From contig OZ024852.1 of assembly GCA_964017145.1 (NCBI GenBank), positions 1,985,945 through 2,049,944 on the forward strand: a stretch of 64,000 bases of DNA. The letters are read 5' to 3'. Positions within the stretch are counted from its first letter, which is position 1, and each line of letters begins with the position of its first letter. The notes beneath the pieces are model-generated. The model searched no databases, was not told the origin of the DNA, and worked only from the letters and a program-made list of their open reading frames with translations. Of the stretch, positions 24,601 to 37,800 are shown one piece after another. Source of the stretch: Agrocybe praecox (Eukaryota > Basidiomycota > Agaricomycetes > Agaricales > Agrocybaceae). The translations under genes and the position numbers were made by a program.

Positions 24601-27029
24601 TGATCCCATCAAGCTACGACGCACGAAGGCCAAATTCATTTTAGGCGCCCGGCTCAATGTGGAATCTACAGAAATTCCAAGTTCGTCGGATACCCTGAAG
24701 GGGCTTCCGGCGAAGCTGGAAGAAATGCAAACCATTGCTGTTCCACAGGGTCTTGACCATGAAGGTCCATATGCGGAAATTATTGTCCCAGAATACTTCC
24801 CTCCAGGAAGTGTCATGATATTTGAAACGCAACTCCAACAATACGATGCAACCCTGGATGAATTCTGTTCGTCTGGAGCACAGGAAGCGTTCGCCGAAGT
24901 CAACTTGGTGGACTTGAATGTCATTTTGCATCGCTCGGATGTCGAAGAAAGAGACGCAACCGATGGTCAATTTGGCGCCTACGATGTTCCAGGGTTAGGA
25001 AAACTGGTCTACTGTGGCTTGGAAGGTTGGATGCATTATCTAAGGCATATAATGCGTTATAACGATCTCGGACATCCTCTTTGCGCTCATTTAAGAGAGG
25101 GAAGCTGGGCTTTGCATTACGTCCACGAGCGGCTAAGCACGTACGTAAAACGAATATGCTGTCCACTGCATATGTAAACTAACTAATTTTTCTATAGACA
25201 AATCTCTACTTTCCCTAACCTCGTGAAGCCTGCCGCTTGGCTCAAGGAGAGGTTTGAACGCGTGGAAAAAACGGTCCCGAATTACATGCGGCCGAAATAT
25301 TTCGCCCTTGTGGTTTCGGAGGCGTATAAAGCCTCTCGAAGAGCGATCATTGAACAGTGTTCCGACTTCGTTTCTTCTGGCCATGACTTTACTCAGAATC
25401 TTGCATTATGCGCCGTTCAAATGCATGGTCTGGTTAAATCAGCATCCCTTGACCCCAGTCAACCTACTCCTTCTCTCGCGGCAGGTCTTCCTCACTTTAC
25501 CACGGGATGGGCGAGATGTTGGGGAAGAGACGTCTTCATTTCTCTCAGTGGATTATTCTTGACGACCGGCAATTACGAAGGAGCGCGTAAACATATCCTA
25601 GCCTTTGCTTCTACGTTGAAGCATGGGCTTATTCCTAACCTTCTGGATTCGATAAGAAGCCCGAGGTATAATTCCCGTGATTCACCCTGGTGGATGCTCC
25701 AGAATATTCAAGACTACGCGAAGAGCGCTCCCGATGGTCTTCATATTCTTTCTGAAGAAGTCAAGCGACGATTCCCTCCTGACGATACTTGGGTATCTTG
25801 GGACGATCCTCGCGCTTATAGCTCCTTGAATAATATTGCGGAAATTATTCAAGAAATACTTCAGAGACACGCGGATGGTATCCACTTCCGTGAATACAAT
25901 GCAGGACCTGGTCTAGATATGCAGATGAAAGACGAGGGCTTCAATATTGATGCTTATGTTGATTGGGAGACAGGATTGATCTTGGGCGGAAATCGACATA
26001 ATTGTGGAACCTGGATGGATAAGATGGGCGAGTCGACAAAGGCTGGCACTAAGGGCGTTCCTGGTACACCAAGGGATGGAGCGCCTATAGAAATCACGGG
26101 CTTACTCAAGAGTACGCTTCGTTGGTTAAGTGGGCTGTCAAGCAAAGGCAAATTCCCATTCAAAGGGGTACAGGCCGAAGGTGAGCTTTTAGTTTATTTT
26201 GGACGGTGACATAATTTTTGATCAAGTGATTCAAAAGTCAAAGGAAAAAGACGTTTGGTGACGTACGAGGAATGGTCTAACCTGGTCCAGCAATCGTTTG
26301 AAAGTTGCTATTATGTGCCTCTAGGTGAGTGTACAGACAGCTACTTGACAGGCTATCGATAGTAACACTGACTGGCGTGTCAAGACCCTGCTGCCGATGG
26401 CGACTACAGAATCAAATCGAGCCTTGTCAACCGTCGTGGTATCTACAAAGATGTGTATGGATCTGGTGCAGGACACGAATGGGCGGACTATCAATTAAGA
26501 TGCAACTTTCCCATCGCCATGGCTGTTGCTCCGGAGATGTTTGATGAGAAGCATGCTTTGGGCGCTTTGCAATTGGCAGATAAGGTCCTTCGAGGACCGA
26601 TTGGGATGAAGACTTTGGATCCGCGAGATTTGCAATACAGGCCGAACTATGATAATTCAAACGATTCGGACGATGCTTCTGTGGCCAAGGGGTTGAATTA
26701 CCATAACGTGAGTTATCGAATAGTTCATCATTAGTTCAGAATATTCATATGCATTTCTTTTCAAGGGACCCGAATGGGGGTGGCCTCTAGGATTCTTTTT
26801 GCGAGCCTACCTCCACTTTGATAGTAAGGTGGGAGCGGGTAAAGAGGACCGCAAGCATACATTGCACTACCTGCACCAGCTCTTGCTTCCGGCCAAGGCA
26901 CATGTGGAGAAGGATCCTTGGCGAGGACTTCCAGAGTTGACGAATGAGAATGGGACGTTTTGTCATGATTCGTGCCCTACGCAGGCGTGGAGTGCAAGTA
27001 CGCTGTTGGATTTTTTGGCGGAAGTATAG
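21679..27029 (+). CDS. GDB1: Glycogen debranching enzyme (4-alpha-glucanotransferase / amylo-1,6-glucosidase)
   Basis: ATG at 21679 ([15 protein letters not shown]), TAG at 27027-27029, about 1,600 residues in some nine exons. The N-terminal GH13-type transferase region shows [14 protein letters not shown], then [19 protein letters not shown]. The nucleophile-containing [16 protein letters not shown] follows, then the acid/base region [16 protein letters not shown] and [10 protein letters not shown]. The C-terminal GH133-type glucosidase region shows [17 protein letters not shown] and [17 protein letters not shown]. Both halves and their motifs are intact. The enzyme moves short glucan stubs and removes the remaining 1,6-linked glucose, and is required for complete glycogen breakdown in the cytosol. 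PAT1 starts only 104 bp after its stop. Confidence 0.95.
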
Positions 27030-27133
27030 ATTAGATTAGATTTCGGGTTGTTGCATGTACATGTTTGGTCGAGCTTATGCATTGATTTCAAAAACTCTTG
27101 CTCATCGTTCTCCGCATTCTGCATGTCCCGATT

Positions 27134-30100
27134 ATGTCTTTCTTCGGTCTGCCAGAGCGCGACCTTGAGAGAGACCGACGAGAACATCCAGAAGACCTCG
27201 CTGTGTACACTTGGGGCGAAGAAAGCTATGATGGTCTCGGTGACGCATTGTTAGAAGGCGGAGACGACCTGAATGACGAGACCTTTGGTACCGTCGGTCA
27301 GATTGGTGATTAATCATTGTTTTCATTCGCCAAACCGAATTCTGAACTTTATCAGGAAAGGACTTTGATTTCTCGCAGTCCTCTCTTCCTGATCCCCTTC
27401 ATGTCCATCCCGACATTCCTCGTCAGCAACCTCAGGAGCAATTCCAGAGACAGGAGGACAGAAAACAAGCCCTTGAACCTCAGCAGAACGGTGTGTTATA
27501 TCTCTCTGCTCATTATTAGGTATCTTATTCGAATACATTGAAATGTCTAGCTCGAACCGTCCCCGCGAATTCCCTGGAATCAATATGGCACGATCAGTCT
27601 ACATTCTCCGTTCTGCCACGCTCAAATGGCGCTAGTCGTATCGGCGAGGCTCCTCGCGCTTCTCCGGCTCCAGCTCCATCTCTCTCGTCGTCGAGATTTT
27701 CACCCTTTGCTAGTAATGCTTCCCCTACCATTGATCATACCATGGGACAGGTCCATCAGAGGCCTCGGACTCTTCAGGAAATCGAAGGTGAAATGCTGGC
27801 GAACGCCCAACAGGCTCGTCAACGGGAGAGGGAGTATATGATCCAGCAGGAGCAACGCTTGCTTCAACAACAGCAACAGCAACACCTCTTGCAGCAGCAG
27901 CAGCAACAGCAAGCTCAACGTTTACGTGCAGAGGAGATGCGGCAGCAGCAGTTGTATCAGGAACAGCAGCAACAGCAACAGCAGCTCCAAAGGATTATGC
28001 TACAGCAAAGGGAGCAGTTGCAAAGGGAGCAACTACAACAACAACGGACCCCGCCACCACCACGTATGATCCCGTCGTCTCAATCCCCTCGGTTCCTTGA
28101 ACATCAACGTCAATTACTGCTTCTTCAACAACAGCATGATCAGCAACAACAACAGCGCTTGTTGGAAATTGAGGAACAGCTAAGGTTGGAAGAAGTCGAA
28201 CGTCGCCTCCTCGCGATGAACATGGAGAGAGGCAGGGTTGAATCACCTTATGGCTCTCGTCGAACTCCCAACTTTGCCCAGAACGATATTCATGATAGGG
28301 AACAAGCCGCCCAGCTCTTGCAAGCTCAGGAACGCCAGATCCTTCTCCTTCAGCAGCAGCAACAACAGCAACAACAGTATCGTAGACAGCGACCACAGTC
28401 TCCTGCTGTTGCAGGTCAGCAGTATGCCATGTCACAGCAGGATGAGGTACGATTGCAGTCCTACCAGCCACATAATGTCCAGATGCAGCAGAGGCTTCTC
28501 GCAGATCTTACCCGTTCCGACTATCCTCGAGATCTACAGGGAGCATCTCAAGCGGACCAAGAAGCCCTGAGAGCCGAGGCCATGAGAAAGATCGTCGAAG
28601 CCGAAAAGATGGAAGAAAAACGCCGTCGAAAGGCTGCCAAAATCGCACATATGGTCCGTTATCATCCTGTTAATCTTGAATTTAACTAACTGGGAGCGTT
28701 AAGGCTCGTTACAATGATCTCATGACTCAATCGGACAAGGATTTCATCACCCGAATTCAAGTCTCGCAGCTTGTGACCCAGGATCCTTATGCTGATGATT
28801 TCTATGCTCAAGTCTACGGTGCTATTTTGCGCTCAAGGATGGGACTACAATCTCAGGACGAGCGAGTTCTGAAGTTCGGTTCTGGTGGAGGTATAGGCTT
28901 GGGACTCGCCCCCAAAGGTGGTAACAGGAGGCCGAGTGCTATGCAGCGCATGGAACAGCAGGTCGAGAGGATCGTCAGTAATGCAAGGAAAAGAGAAGAG
29001 GAAAAGGGTTTGCATGGTATGTCGGGCGACCTTTCGGTGATTGATATATGTATTGACTGAGTTGTCTAGCTATACACAGTCTGCAAGGTGCTTTAGGCAA
29101 GACTTCTGGAAGGAGCTATAAAGCAGCCCCCCGACAACTCCTGCAAGTCGATGCCGGTGCTGGGGCGTCGCCGACTTTATCTCATGCTACTGCCAACCTG
29201 CACATCAGTAAGAGCACCGTTCAACAAGAAGGTGCCGCGAAGGAGGCCGCTAAACTGGGGCGTGCGGCTCTGGGCCTTGCAGCTGAAGTACTCATATTTG
29301 CTTATTGCATTAGGCCGTCTACTTACCCAAACATTTAGACTGATAACCTAGTCAGACAGGAACCTCTTTCTCAAAGAAAAGTGCTTGTTATACTCGAGGA
29401 GCTGTATGATGCTGTTTTGAAGGTCGAACAGCTCCGACGGGATCAACCTCCACCTGAAGATATTGAAGCATCTGAGGAATGGTAGGTCCAGCTACAGCCT
29501 CAATATATAGGTACCTACTCAACGATCCGATAGGACTCAGGAACACGACAGGCTCGTAGACAATCTCTGGAATGAACTACGAGTTATGGTCCCTCTTGAG
29601 ACTAGGTACAGGGATCGATTTTCCATGGAGATCAACGTTATTAATTCTTTCTGTGAAGTGATCCACATCCTTTCATCTCTCTCTTGACTCCTACAAAAGG
29701 AAAAAGGATTTTGCCTCGTCTAACACGTCTCCTTACCAGCCAGCGCATGCTCACTCTCTTAACCTTGCTTGTCGCCTGCTTCAGCCAGTTGGATGTTGTA
29801 AAGCATGCGCCTATCCTCGATTCAATTCAGGACAGTGTTGAAAGGTCTGATATGGAACGGCAAACTCAGGCCTTCTTGGGCAGCGTTATGCAGAGTATCT
29901 TGCCTGTCATCTCAGTCGCCAACCTTCGTCTGGTAACGGGTCTATTGGGATTACTATTGGATCGCAGTGATATTGCGGCTGTTGCACAGACACGGGTCAG
30001 TGGCTACCCCGTGTTCCAGTTTTACATCACTGACCTATGCATTCCTTTCAGCCTGGCTTGGCACTCTTGACACTTTTCTTGAGTCGGGTTGCGGTCATAA

Positions 30101-30543
30101 AACAAACGAACATACCCGAGGAGGCGCATACACGCGAGGAAACACAACAATGGTATGTTGCTATTCGGATACGTTGTATGCCGTGTTTGACATGATGCAC
30201 ATGCAGGAGTTTAATGTTCAATCATCTTTTCCAACTTTTGGCACCCAACCTTCTTTTACTGTTCCCGTCATACCGTATCGTTAACCCTGATCCTGAAAAC
30301 CATCCCATACCCACTGATATCGTTGACCAACCTGTCTGGCAATTCCTTGCTGCTTTGGCCCTTCATGGAACCAATGAACAACACCACATTTTGGTAGGAA
30401 CGCTGCGTGAAAAAATTCTCGACAATATCGTCATGGTCAACAAAGGTTGGGTTCACGATGAAGACGAGCGACAAACCAAATTGGCAAACGTCAATCTCTT
30501 TTTGCACGCTGTCAACCTGGATAGTTCTCAAATCGCTGTGTAA
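27134..30543 (+). CDS. PAT1: Pat1, mRNA decapping activator and P-body scaffold
   Basis: ATG at 27134 (MSFFGLPERDLERDRREHPE) with the conserved N-terminal FGL/DLAVYTWGEESYDGLGD block. The disordered centre is very rich in glutamine (27.8-28.4 kb, CAG/CAA runs). Next is the conserved helical middle (YNDLMTQSDKDFITRIQVSQ, then DPYADDFYAQVYGAI). The C-terminal alpha-alpha superhelix begins near KVLVILEELYDAV and TPTKGKRILPRLTRLL, and ends LFLHAVNLDSSQIAV. Stop at 30541-30543; roughly 950 residues. Pat1 links the Lsm1-7 ring, Dhh1 and Dcp2 on deadenylated mRNA. The last two exons are joined at QQW/SLMFNHLFQ. Convergent with the next gene (78 bp between stops). Confidence 0.92.
27862..28385 (+). 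repeat. Glutamine-codon (CAG/CAA) repeat tracts in PAT1
   Basis: Several runs of CAG and CAA codons encode uninterrupted or nearly uninterrupted glutamine stretches (about 27862-27912, 27944-27990, 28126-28155, 28348-28378). Low complexity, in frame with PAT1. Confidence 0.85.
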
Positions 30544-30621
30544 TGCTTTTGAATTCGGTGGATGGTGCAGTTTACGTCCATGTTTATATCTTTTTTTACA
30601 TCCATCTAAATACTTTTTTTT

Positions 30622-33194
30622 TCAATCATCCGCACTTACTGGTGTGGTAATGCACATAAGGGATTTTATGTCGTACATACTATGCGTGGGATTGGTGCAG
30701 TTCCAGAGGTGGAGACGCTTTAGTTCTCCGATTATTGATATCTCCTTAAAGGTTGTGATAGAACCGGTGAGATTAAGTAGAGGTAATGAGTCAAGGTCGG
30801 GAAGAGTCTGACCCGGCATTTCGAGCAGTTTGCACGGTCCCTGCGGTTCTGAAAGCGGGACTAAAGGTAGAAGGAAGAGGTTGCGTTTCTCTTTCGAACG
30901 AATTTTGACGTGAGAGCCGACTTCCAGGTGATTCGTCGACAAGGATAAGAAATTTTCGTAGTTTGGGTACAGCATGACATACCCACGAAGGTATACCAGT
31001 TCGATGTAAAATCTCTTCCAGGACTTCGACCAAAAATTTGATCGAACTCCTGGAACAACTTCAGCGTCAAGTGCCATGACGGTCTCTGTTAAGCGGAGAG
31101 CCAGATAACCATGGAATTCTCGCCAGTGTTCCGGGAAATATACGGCTCCCCAGCTACAGGGTACTTGTGAAAGGTATGGAGTGTTCACATCCCGTAGACC
31201 TGCGCTGGAAAATAAAGATCGTGGGTTGAACTGCTGACGTCCATTGAGTGGAAGCTCTAGATGTTTTTGTTGGTACAGACTTATGCCAAAAAGCTTGTGT
31301 GCGCTAACGCTCGTATCGCTATATCTAATACGAGTTTCTCATGTGAGTTGGTGACCAGAGAAAGGCAGAGATAGTACTCAAGCACCTATACCGTAAAACA
31401 GTCATCTTAATCCATGCATAAAAGAGTGGAGACAATTCCACGTCGTCTTCCAGCAACAACCCATATGAGTGGTTTCCCTGAGGGTACCAAGATTCGACTA
31501 CAGCGGGAAGCAAGCCTCCATGTATAACTCTTCGATGGATGAAAACGGGACCAAATGGCCAGACAATATTTTCAATGATCTCCAAGGTTTCGGCATCACA
31601 GTCTTGCTCCACGTTTATTCGAAGGGTCACGGAATCACCAAAATATCGCGCAGACAGTAACGATTTCAGGAGACGCCTGAGCGAGTGCGGTCGATCTTTG
31701 GTGATGACCGTGATATCTACTTGAGGTTTATACCAGTCTGGATGTCAAAATAAGGTGTGAATAAGAAACCATAATCAAAGCAACAACGCAAATACTTTTC
31801 CAGGCTTGCTTCGACAAAGTCGACATCCACTGGCTTTGGTCCAAGTCCGACGGAGGGATTTTTATGAAAGTCGCTTCCGGGAACAAAACCTTGCCCATTT
31901 GTCCGGTCAAACAAGCTACTAGTGTGTCATCCACGTCCAGATGAAAAACGACGTCCACAGGTGTTCTGTAATCCAAAGTCGAGTGGTCCCAGAGAGATTT
32001 GGTGCTATGTGGAAATGCCGAATGAATAGTTACGACTTTATATTCAACCATGCACTCGTCGCCTTCGAGAAAGTGCGTTTCTTCGTCATTCTGCTCGGAC
32101 ATTGTATCGTCCTCATCATAGATCACGATTTCTGGACGGAAGGGCTTGCTTGGAAGTTTCATTGCGCAGATAAGTCCAAGGATATTCTCGAGATCCTTTC
32201 GTTTAGGCAACAAGAATAAAAATCGGGAGCTGGGAGAGGGAGGCTCTTCCAATTGCTTGTCATTAGATGTATTAGCAGGAGAGGGATCATCAATTATCAT
32301 ATCCCAATATTCCGAAACGTTGTCTTTCAAGGGGTGTACTGAAAGAGGGACAGGTTCAAGTAAGGAGGATGCAGGATTTGAGTCAGGTAGTAACGGGTCT
32401 TTGTTATGCCCTAGAGGTAGTCTTGATACGTATAACATGAAATCTTTCCATGAAGTATGAACGGAGGTGTCGCAAGGCTCCTGAAAAGACCGCACGACGC
32501 TAGTGTGAACAAAGAAAGGCGGGCGAAGATAGCTACCCAGGTCGTTGGAAGGTGCCATTTGTTCCCAAGTCAGTCCTTCTTCAAGTGCCAGCGTACCCTG
32601 CCGTTGTCGAGAGACAAAAGGTACCGAAACATCTTGTTCCCCCGTTAAGCCCGTATCGTCCAATATCAAAGCCCACTCAGTGGGAGATTCCAATGCAGCC
32701 TCTATAACAATCGAAAGCAGATCGGACGAGCTGTGCGAGGCACGTAGTGTTATATCAGGATGATTGATCCCAGTTTTCAAAGAGAGAAAGACGTCGTGCA
32801 GAATAAAGCGGACCCGAGAGATTATCGCATCAGGACACACGATGACGACCTCTAGAACATATGGCTCCGGACTAAGAAACGGCGCGAGATGATCAAGCAG
32901 CCGCTCTATAGAGTTTGCCACTACAGGTAGTATGACGGTCGTTGATTCTGAAGGCAAGGCGTATTGCTCCAGTGTAAACAGCGAGTCCGTTAGATGATAC
33001 GCGGGTAAATCGCTATGGGAATCAGTATTAAGTATCGAAGTTTGGTCGACCGTATTGTTGATTGTAATTGCATAGGGCGGGAAACGTGGATAAAAGGCAA
33101 ATTGACTCGGTTGAGAGTAAAGAACGACAGACAGAACGACAAGACAAAAAGAGACAAAAAGAGACAGAAGATAAAAGCTGGACTTTGACGACAT
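30622..33194 (-). CDS. Type II membrane glycosyltransferase-like protein (fungal GT2-like)
   Basis: ATG at 33194 (MSSKSSFYLLSLFVSFCLVV) gives a short cytosolic end and one signal-anchor helix, the plan of Golgi enzymes. A long lumenal part follows: an N-terminal alpha/beta region (VILPVVANSIERLLDHLAPF), a serine/proline linker and a second Rossmann-like region. The catalytic-looking C-terminal half reads VDITVITKDRPHSLRRLL, then VFIHRRVIHGGLLPAVVESW, then YGLLLEDDVELSPLFY and PCSWGAVYFPEHWREFHGYL. EDDVE may serve as the metal-binding acidic motif. An intron at about 31744-31799 is required to join AWKN to WYKPQVD. Stop at 30622-30624; about 800 residues. Homologues in basidiomycetes are annotated only as glycosyltransferase 2-like; donor and acceptor are unknown. 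Confidence 0.72.
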
Positions 33195-33473
33195 AGTTGT
33201 CCGTTGCAGAGATTGAACCTGCTTTGGTCCTGCTAACTTTCGTTGAATATCTGTATGTCACGTGAGCGCGATTAGTGAAAATTATTATGTTGGCAGCGTG
33301 TGCGCGTATAATATACAGCGCAAATATACTAGTAAAGATGTAAGTGCGTGCAGGTGTGGAAAGGTCTAACAGCAGATCGGTATAGCAGCGGCAAGTGAGA
33401 TTCCCTATTACATGATTTCTCTTCACATCATTAGTCCGTTCGAATGGCAGCCTCTGGAAGAGAAAGTACGTGG

Positions 33474-34652
33474 TCAGCATGTACACATGTTAGAGAGTCG
33501 GAAAGGCCACGAACTGAAGAATTCGTAAGACATCCAGCATAGAGCAGAACTAGGCATGATAGTTAACACCCTAGGCGTCAACCCTCGTCCAAAACCTCTT
33601 AGGCCGTCCCTTGCCCAGATTACGCGGAACGCGTCACCCATCCCTTTGACGCCCCGAATGTCGGCTTCCGAAGAAGCTCCTCGTGTCTGTAGGATAGTTT
33701 TTGCAACATCTAGAGGCGTTGTTACGGCTGCAGCAACAGCTCCCGCAACGCCGCCCGCAATGATGTGGGACTGCGGTGAATATTCGTTTCGTGGATTCAT
33801 AAAGCGCTTAACATGTTCGTATACACTGTATTGGATAGCATTGAAAGGGATCGTGATAGCCAGGGTGGTTGGGTATGAAACATAGAAGGCAGCTAAGCCT
33901 TCCGCACGGTACACAGAGCTTGCGCAGACCCAGATTGATCGAAATTGTGACTTGTGAACTTGCATCCGTTGTTTAACGACTGATAAAAGCAAATGAGCAA
34001 CCACATGTATGTTTGTAATGGACTGCATACCGTCAAATGGGTTCATGAAAGCATCAGCGGCAATTGTTGCGGATGCTCCTGCCAGCGCTAAGAGGGGAGA
34101 AGGTCAGACACCACAGGGATAGCTCGGATGGGGGCTTACAAGTTGCTATCCACTGATTCCCAGCTTCGTTCCCACCAGCAAGTTCCTTTACAGCCTCCAA
34201 TGTTCCGAAATGAACAGCGTGAGCTGGCCCAGCACCAAGGATCACAGAGGAAACACCTCTCCATAGCGCCCGGATGCCTTCAGTTGATGCTATCCTCGAA
34301 AATGCGTTTCCAACCCCACTGTATACAGCAACGGGAGACGTGGCAAAAACCTGCATGCGTGTCTGAAAAGGATCGAGTAGAACATGAGCGCGAGTAAGCC
34401 GACTGCGCCGCAGACCAGACTGACCTTTATGCTGTCTACCGGGTACATCACAGCATGCTCGGAAATGCCAGCCTACATGAACTCAGATACAATAACCTTA
34501 GTATTAAGAAGATTAATAGTTCTTACAAGTGCTCCGGCCAGCATGTTGACCTACGCGCAAAAGACCTTAGCTGCGTTAATTAAGGATGTCACGAGAACAC
34601 ACACCGCAAGTCCTGCATTCGATGGTAGAGACTCATAGTCGTCCTCGTCCAT
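33474..34652 (-). CDS. Mitoferrin, mitochondrial iron carrier (Mrs3/Mrs4-like)
   Basis: ATG at 34652 (MDEDDYESLPSNAGL). Very small exons encode VNMLAGAL and the following segment. All three mitochondrial-carrier signatures are present: YPVDSIKTRMQ, NPFDVVKQRMQ and TPLDVAKTILQ. Each lies in a pair of membrane helices (GAGPAHAVHFGTLEAVKEL; SYPTTLAITIPFNAIQYSVY; GGVAGAVAAAVTTPLD). The substrate-contact region and the first-helix GISEHAVMYPVD match mitoferrins, which import Fe2+ for heme and iron-sulfur synthesis. About 300 residues, stop at 33474-33476. A degraded fragment of a second copy lies at about 43280-43375. Confidence 0.88.
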
Positions 34653-34842
34653 TAGAAAGTATAACCCGTTAATATATAAAAAGTCTGTGACGGTCTCTCT
34701 AGAGGAGCGACGGCAGCTCTAAGATGGAAGAAGGAAAGAGGTTGAAAGAAATCGCGTGTGACATTTTTCAGCTAATTTTCAGTCGCGCACCAAGAATAAC
34801 CATTTCTTTCCATAACCATGAGATATTACTACCGGTAAATAC

Positions 34843-37800
34843 CTACAGCCCGAGACTATCTACAGAGACTGTATGTGAACCCCCTGTACAACGATACATC
34901 GGTCCCTGCCTTATCCACTGTAATCCAGCAGGACATACTCCCATCTCTCGAATCTTTTTCTGAGCTCGCTCTTCTTCCGCCTTCCGTCTTTGTTCTTCCT
35001 CTCGTTTGGCACGCAGTGCTTCTTCAATCCTCGCCTTTTCTGCGCGCGCTGCAAGTTCTTTTCGTTTGGCTTCTTCCCTTTGACGTAGTAATTCTTCACG
35101 CTTAGCAGCGTCTCTTTCAGCATTCTCCGCTCGGCGCAAGTCGGCAGCTTGTTGTCTACTCTCTTCTTCCTGCCTTTTCTGGGCAGCTGCTTCTTTCTGA
35201 AGTCTATTTATTTCTTGTTTGGCCTTTCGTTCGATTGCTTCAGCCGCTCGTTTGTCCGCCTGCAATTGCCGCCATACGGCATCAGAAACACCGGGGTCGC
35301 GTTGTATATCACCCTCACGCCTTGGTTGCACGTCAGCACGGCCTGGTTGATCCCTTTGATGAGTACCACGTCCGGCAGCTCCGCGTCGACTACGAACTCT
35401 GGTATTTCCGGAAATATTGTGATTGGAAGACGGTGCAGATGCTGCGTTAGCAGGTGGGGGTGTTGACTGAGAAGATGTTGCTACAGACGGAGGTGGCTGA
35501 GGTTCACGAGTGAAACTTTGTACCGGTAAATCCATCATACGACGAGTGCTCGGTGGGATTTTTGATCTCCTTTGCCTATCTGCTAGGATCTTCTGAAGCA
35601 CATTCAAAACGTCCTTTCCGGAAAGCACCTCCGTCTGGTTCAATAACGCGCGCTGTACCATTTCCTTGGATGCAGTAACCATGTCTCGGGCGTTTCCCCA
35701 GTCCGGCAGTTCAGACAAGTCACAAATCATCTCCCTCATCTCGGAGGTGATCGAGTCTTTGTTATCAATCGTCACCTTCATCTTTTGCAGCTCACCGTCA
35801 ATCACTTTCAAGCAACTGTCAGCATCCATGTTGTTGAAGAATATCTGTTCTGGGAATCGGCTGGACAGACCCGTGTTAACCGACATCAACTGGTTCATAT
35901 CTTTCTCATAACCGGCAAGAATGACGATGAGCTTTGACTTGAAAGTAGGATGAGTTAGCAATCCCACGAGTTCGTCTATTGCCTCCTGAGCAAAGTGACC
36001 TCCACTCAGCCGATATGCTTCATCAATGAAGAGAACCTTGCCGAGTGCTTTTTCGAACAGCTTCTTTGTTTTTGGTCCTGTCTGACCAACGAATTGCCCG
36101 ACGAGGTCTGTTGCAGAACACTCGATGAAATCGCGGGTTCCTAGCATTCCCATGTCGTAAAAGGCTTGCCCCAGTTTCCTTGCAACTGTTGTCTTGCCCG
36201 TTCCTGAAGATTTAAATCAACAAACTATTTTATCTCTGCTTGAACCAATGATGTTATTCACCTGGTGGCCCACTGAAGACAAAGTTGGTCGGGATAAAAT
36301 CCTCCGGGTTTCTGCCTGTATCTCGACAGGCTTGCACGATCTTCTGATAGTTCTCCAGTCTCTGTACAATATCTTCGCACCCAATGACGTCACTGAAAAG
36401 TTTGACGAGGTTGGCAGACGCTGTGGCGGCTCGATTCCATTCTGGATCAAAATCGTCTGCCGAAAATGTGATAACGGGGTCTCTTTCCGACACCGGAATT
36501 TGGGTTCTCCTTGCGACAGCGCGAGCTTTGGCCTGGGTGATAAGATTTTCTACTTCACCTCCGTTACCAAAGTTGGGGCGCTTTTTCATTTGACTAAGGC
36601 GCTGAAGGGCAATCTTTTTCGCTTCATCCGTAGCGCCAAGATCCTGCTGCTTTAATTTGAGCTCCAGGATGCGTTGCAACTCGGCTTCATTGAAGTCCTC
36701 GAAGGTGAACGCATCTTCGATTTTGAATCGTCTAGACAAGCCAGGATTGACGTTCTGAAAATAGGTAGATCAAATATTTAGCCACAGCAACAAAGTTGTA
36801 TCGCTATGGCTGTAGAAAGCTTACTTGAAACATTTCCATCATTTGGTCCTTGTAACCTAATAACAAAACACAACGATCTTCCCCGGGTACATTCTGGACC
36901 TCGGCGACGATAGTGTCGATCACTGAAGTCTTGAATTGATTAGAACTTGAACCACCTCCATGCTGCCCGTCATTGTTCCCACCGCCGTATAGCATATAAG
37001 CCTGACGAGGTACTTAGTTTTGCCCGAGTTGAAAGGTCAAAATCTTGTATACTCACCTCGTCAATAATCAGAACCTTGCCAATAGAATTTGCCAGTATGG
37101 CCTTGGTGTTTTGCTCTGAAGCTCCAAGCACGGCCCCAACAAAATCAGAAGGATTCTTGGTCACAACTGGACAATTAAAGTGTCAAAATACCAGAAAACA
37201 TGTCAATATACAAAACTTACCTTCCCCATTGCTAAGGAGACCTATGTCAGCTAGAATCTGACCGTAAAGTTTTGCTACTGTCGTCTTCCCGGTACCAGGA
37301 GAGCCGAGGAACACGCGATTGAGAGATACTTCCAAGGGCTCGTTTTCAATCAACTCTCGCTCATAATTTTCTTCGATCAAGCCGAAGAGGTCATCGACAG
37401 ACTTTTTAACTGACTGAAGACCGATCATGTCTTGTAAGGTAGTCCATGCTTTGCTTTCTTTTATGGCGTCAGCTGGGTTTGGTCCAATTATGTCCTCCTT
37501 GGTCATATAGAAATCGTCAGGGTATTTGCCATCTCTCCGTTCTCGAGTCACCCTAATTGCTTGCCGCTCTTTAATGCGAGAGAAGAGTGTTTGCAACTCT
37601 CGTGCGTTGCCAAACCCTGGTTTTCCGCGACGCCTTCCCAATCTACGAACCGCAACTCTTCCATAAAGACCGCTGATATCTTGTTCGACCCTCATATGGT
37701 TTTGATAGTCCTTGCCGATCATATCCTCCAGGATGGACATAAGCTCCTCATTTTCGTAATCAGCGAATTTGAATTCGTAAGGGACACGACTCTTCAGGCC

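Noticed and set aside
27995..28471. Valine/alanine-rich minus-strand frame
   Set aside because: Shadow of the glutamine-rich PAT1 repeat region.
36384..36391. TGACGTCA palindrome inside the AAA+ gene
   Set aside because: Lies within coding sequence far from any promoter; likely chance.
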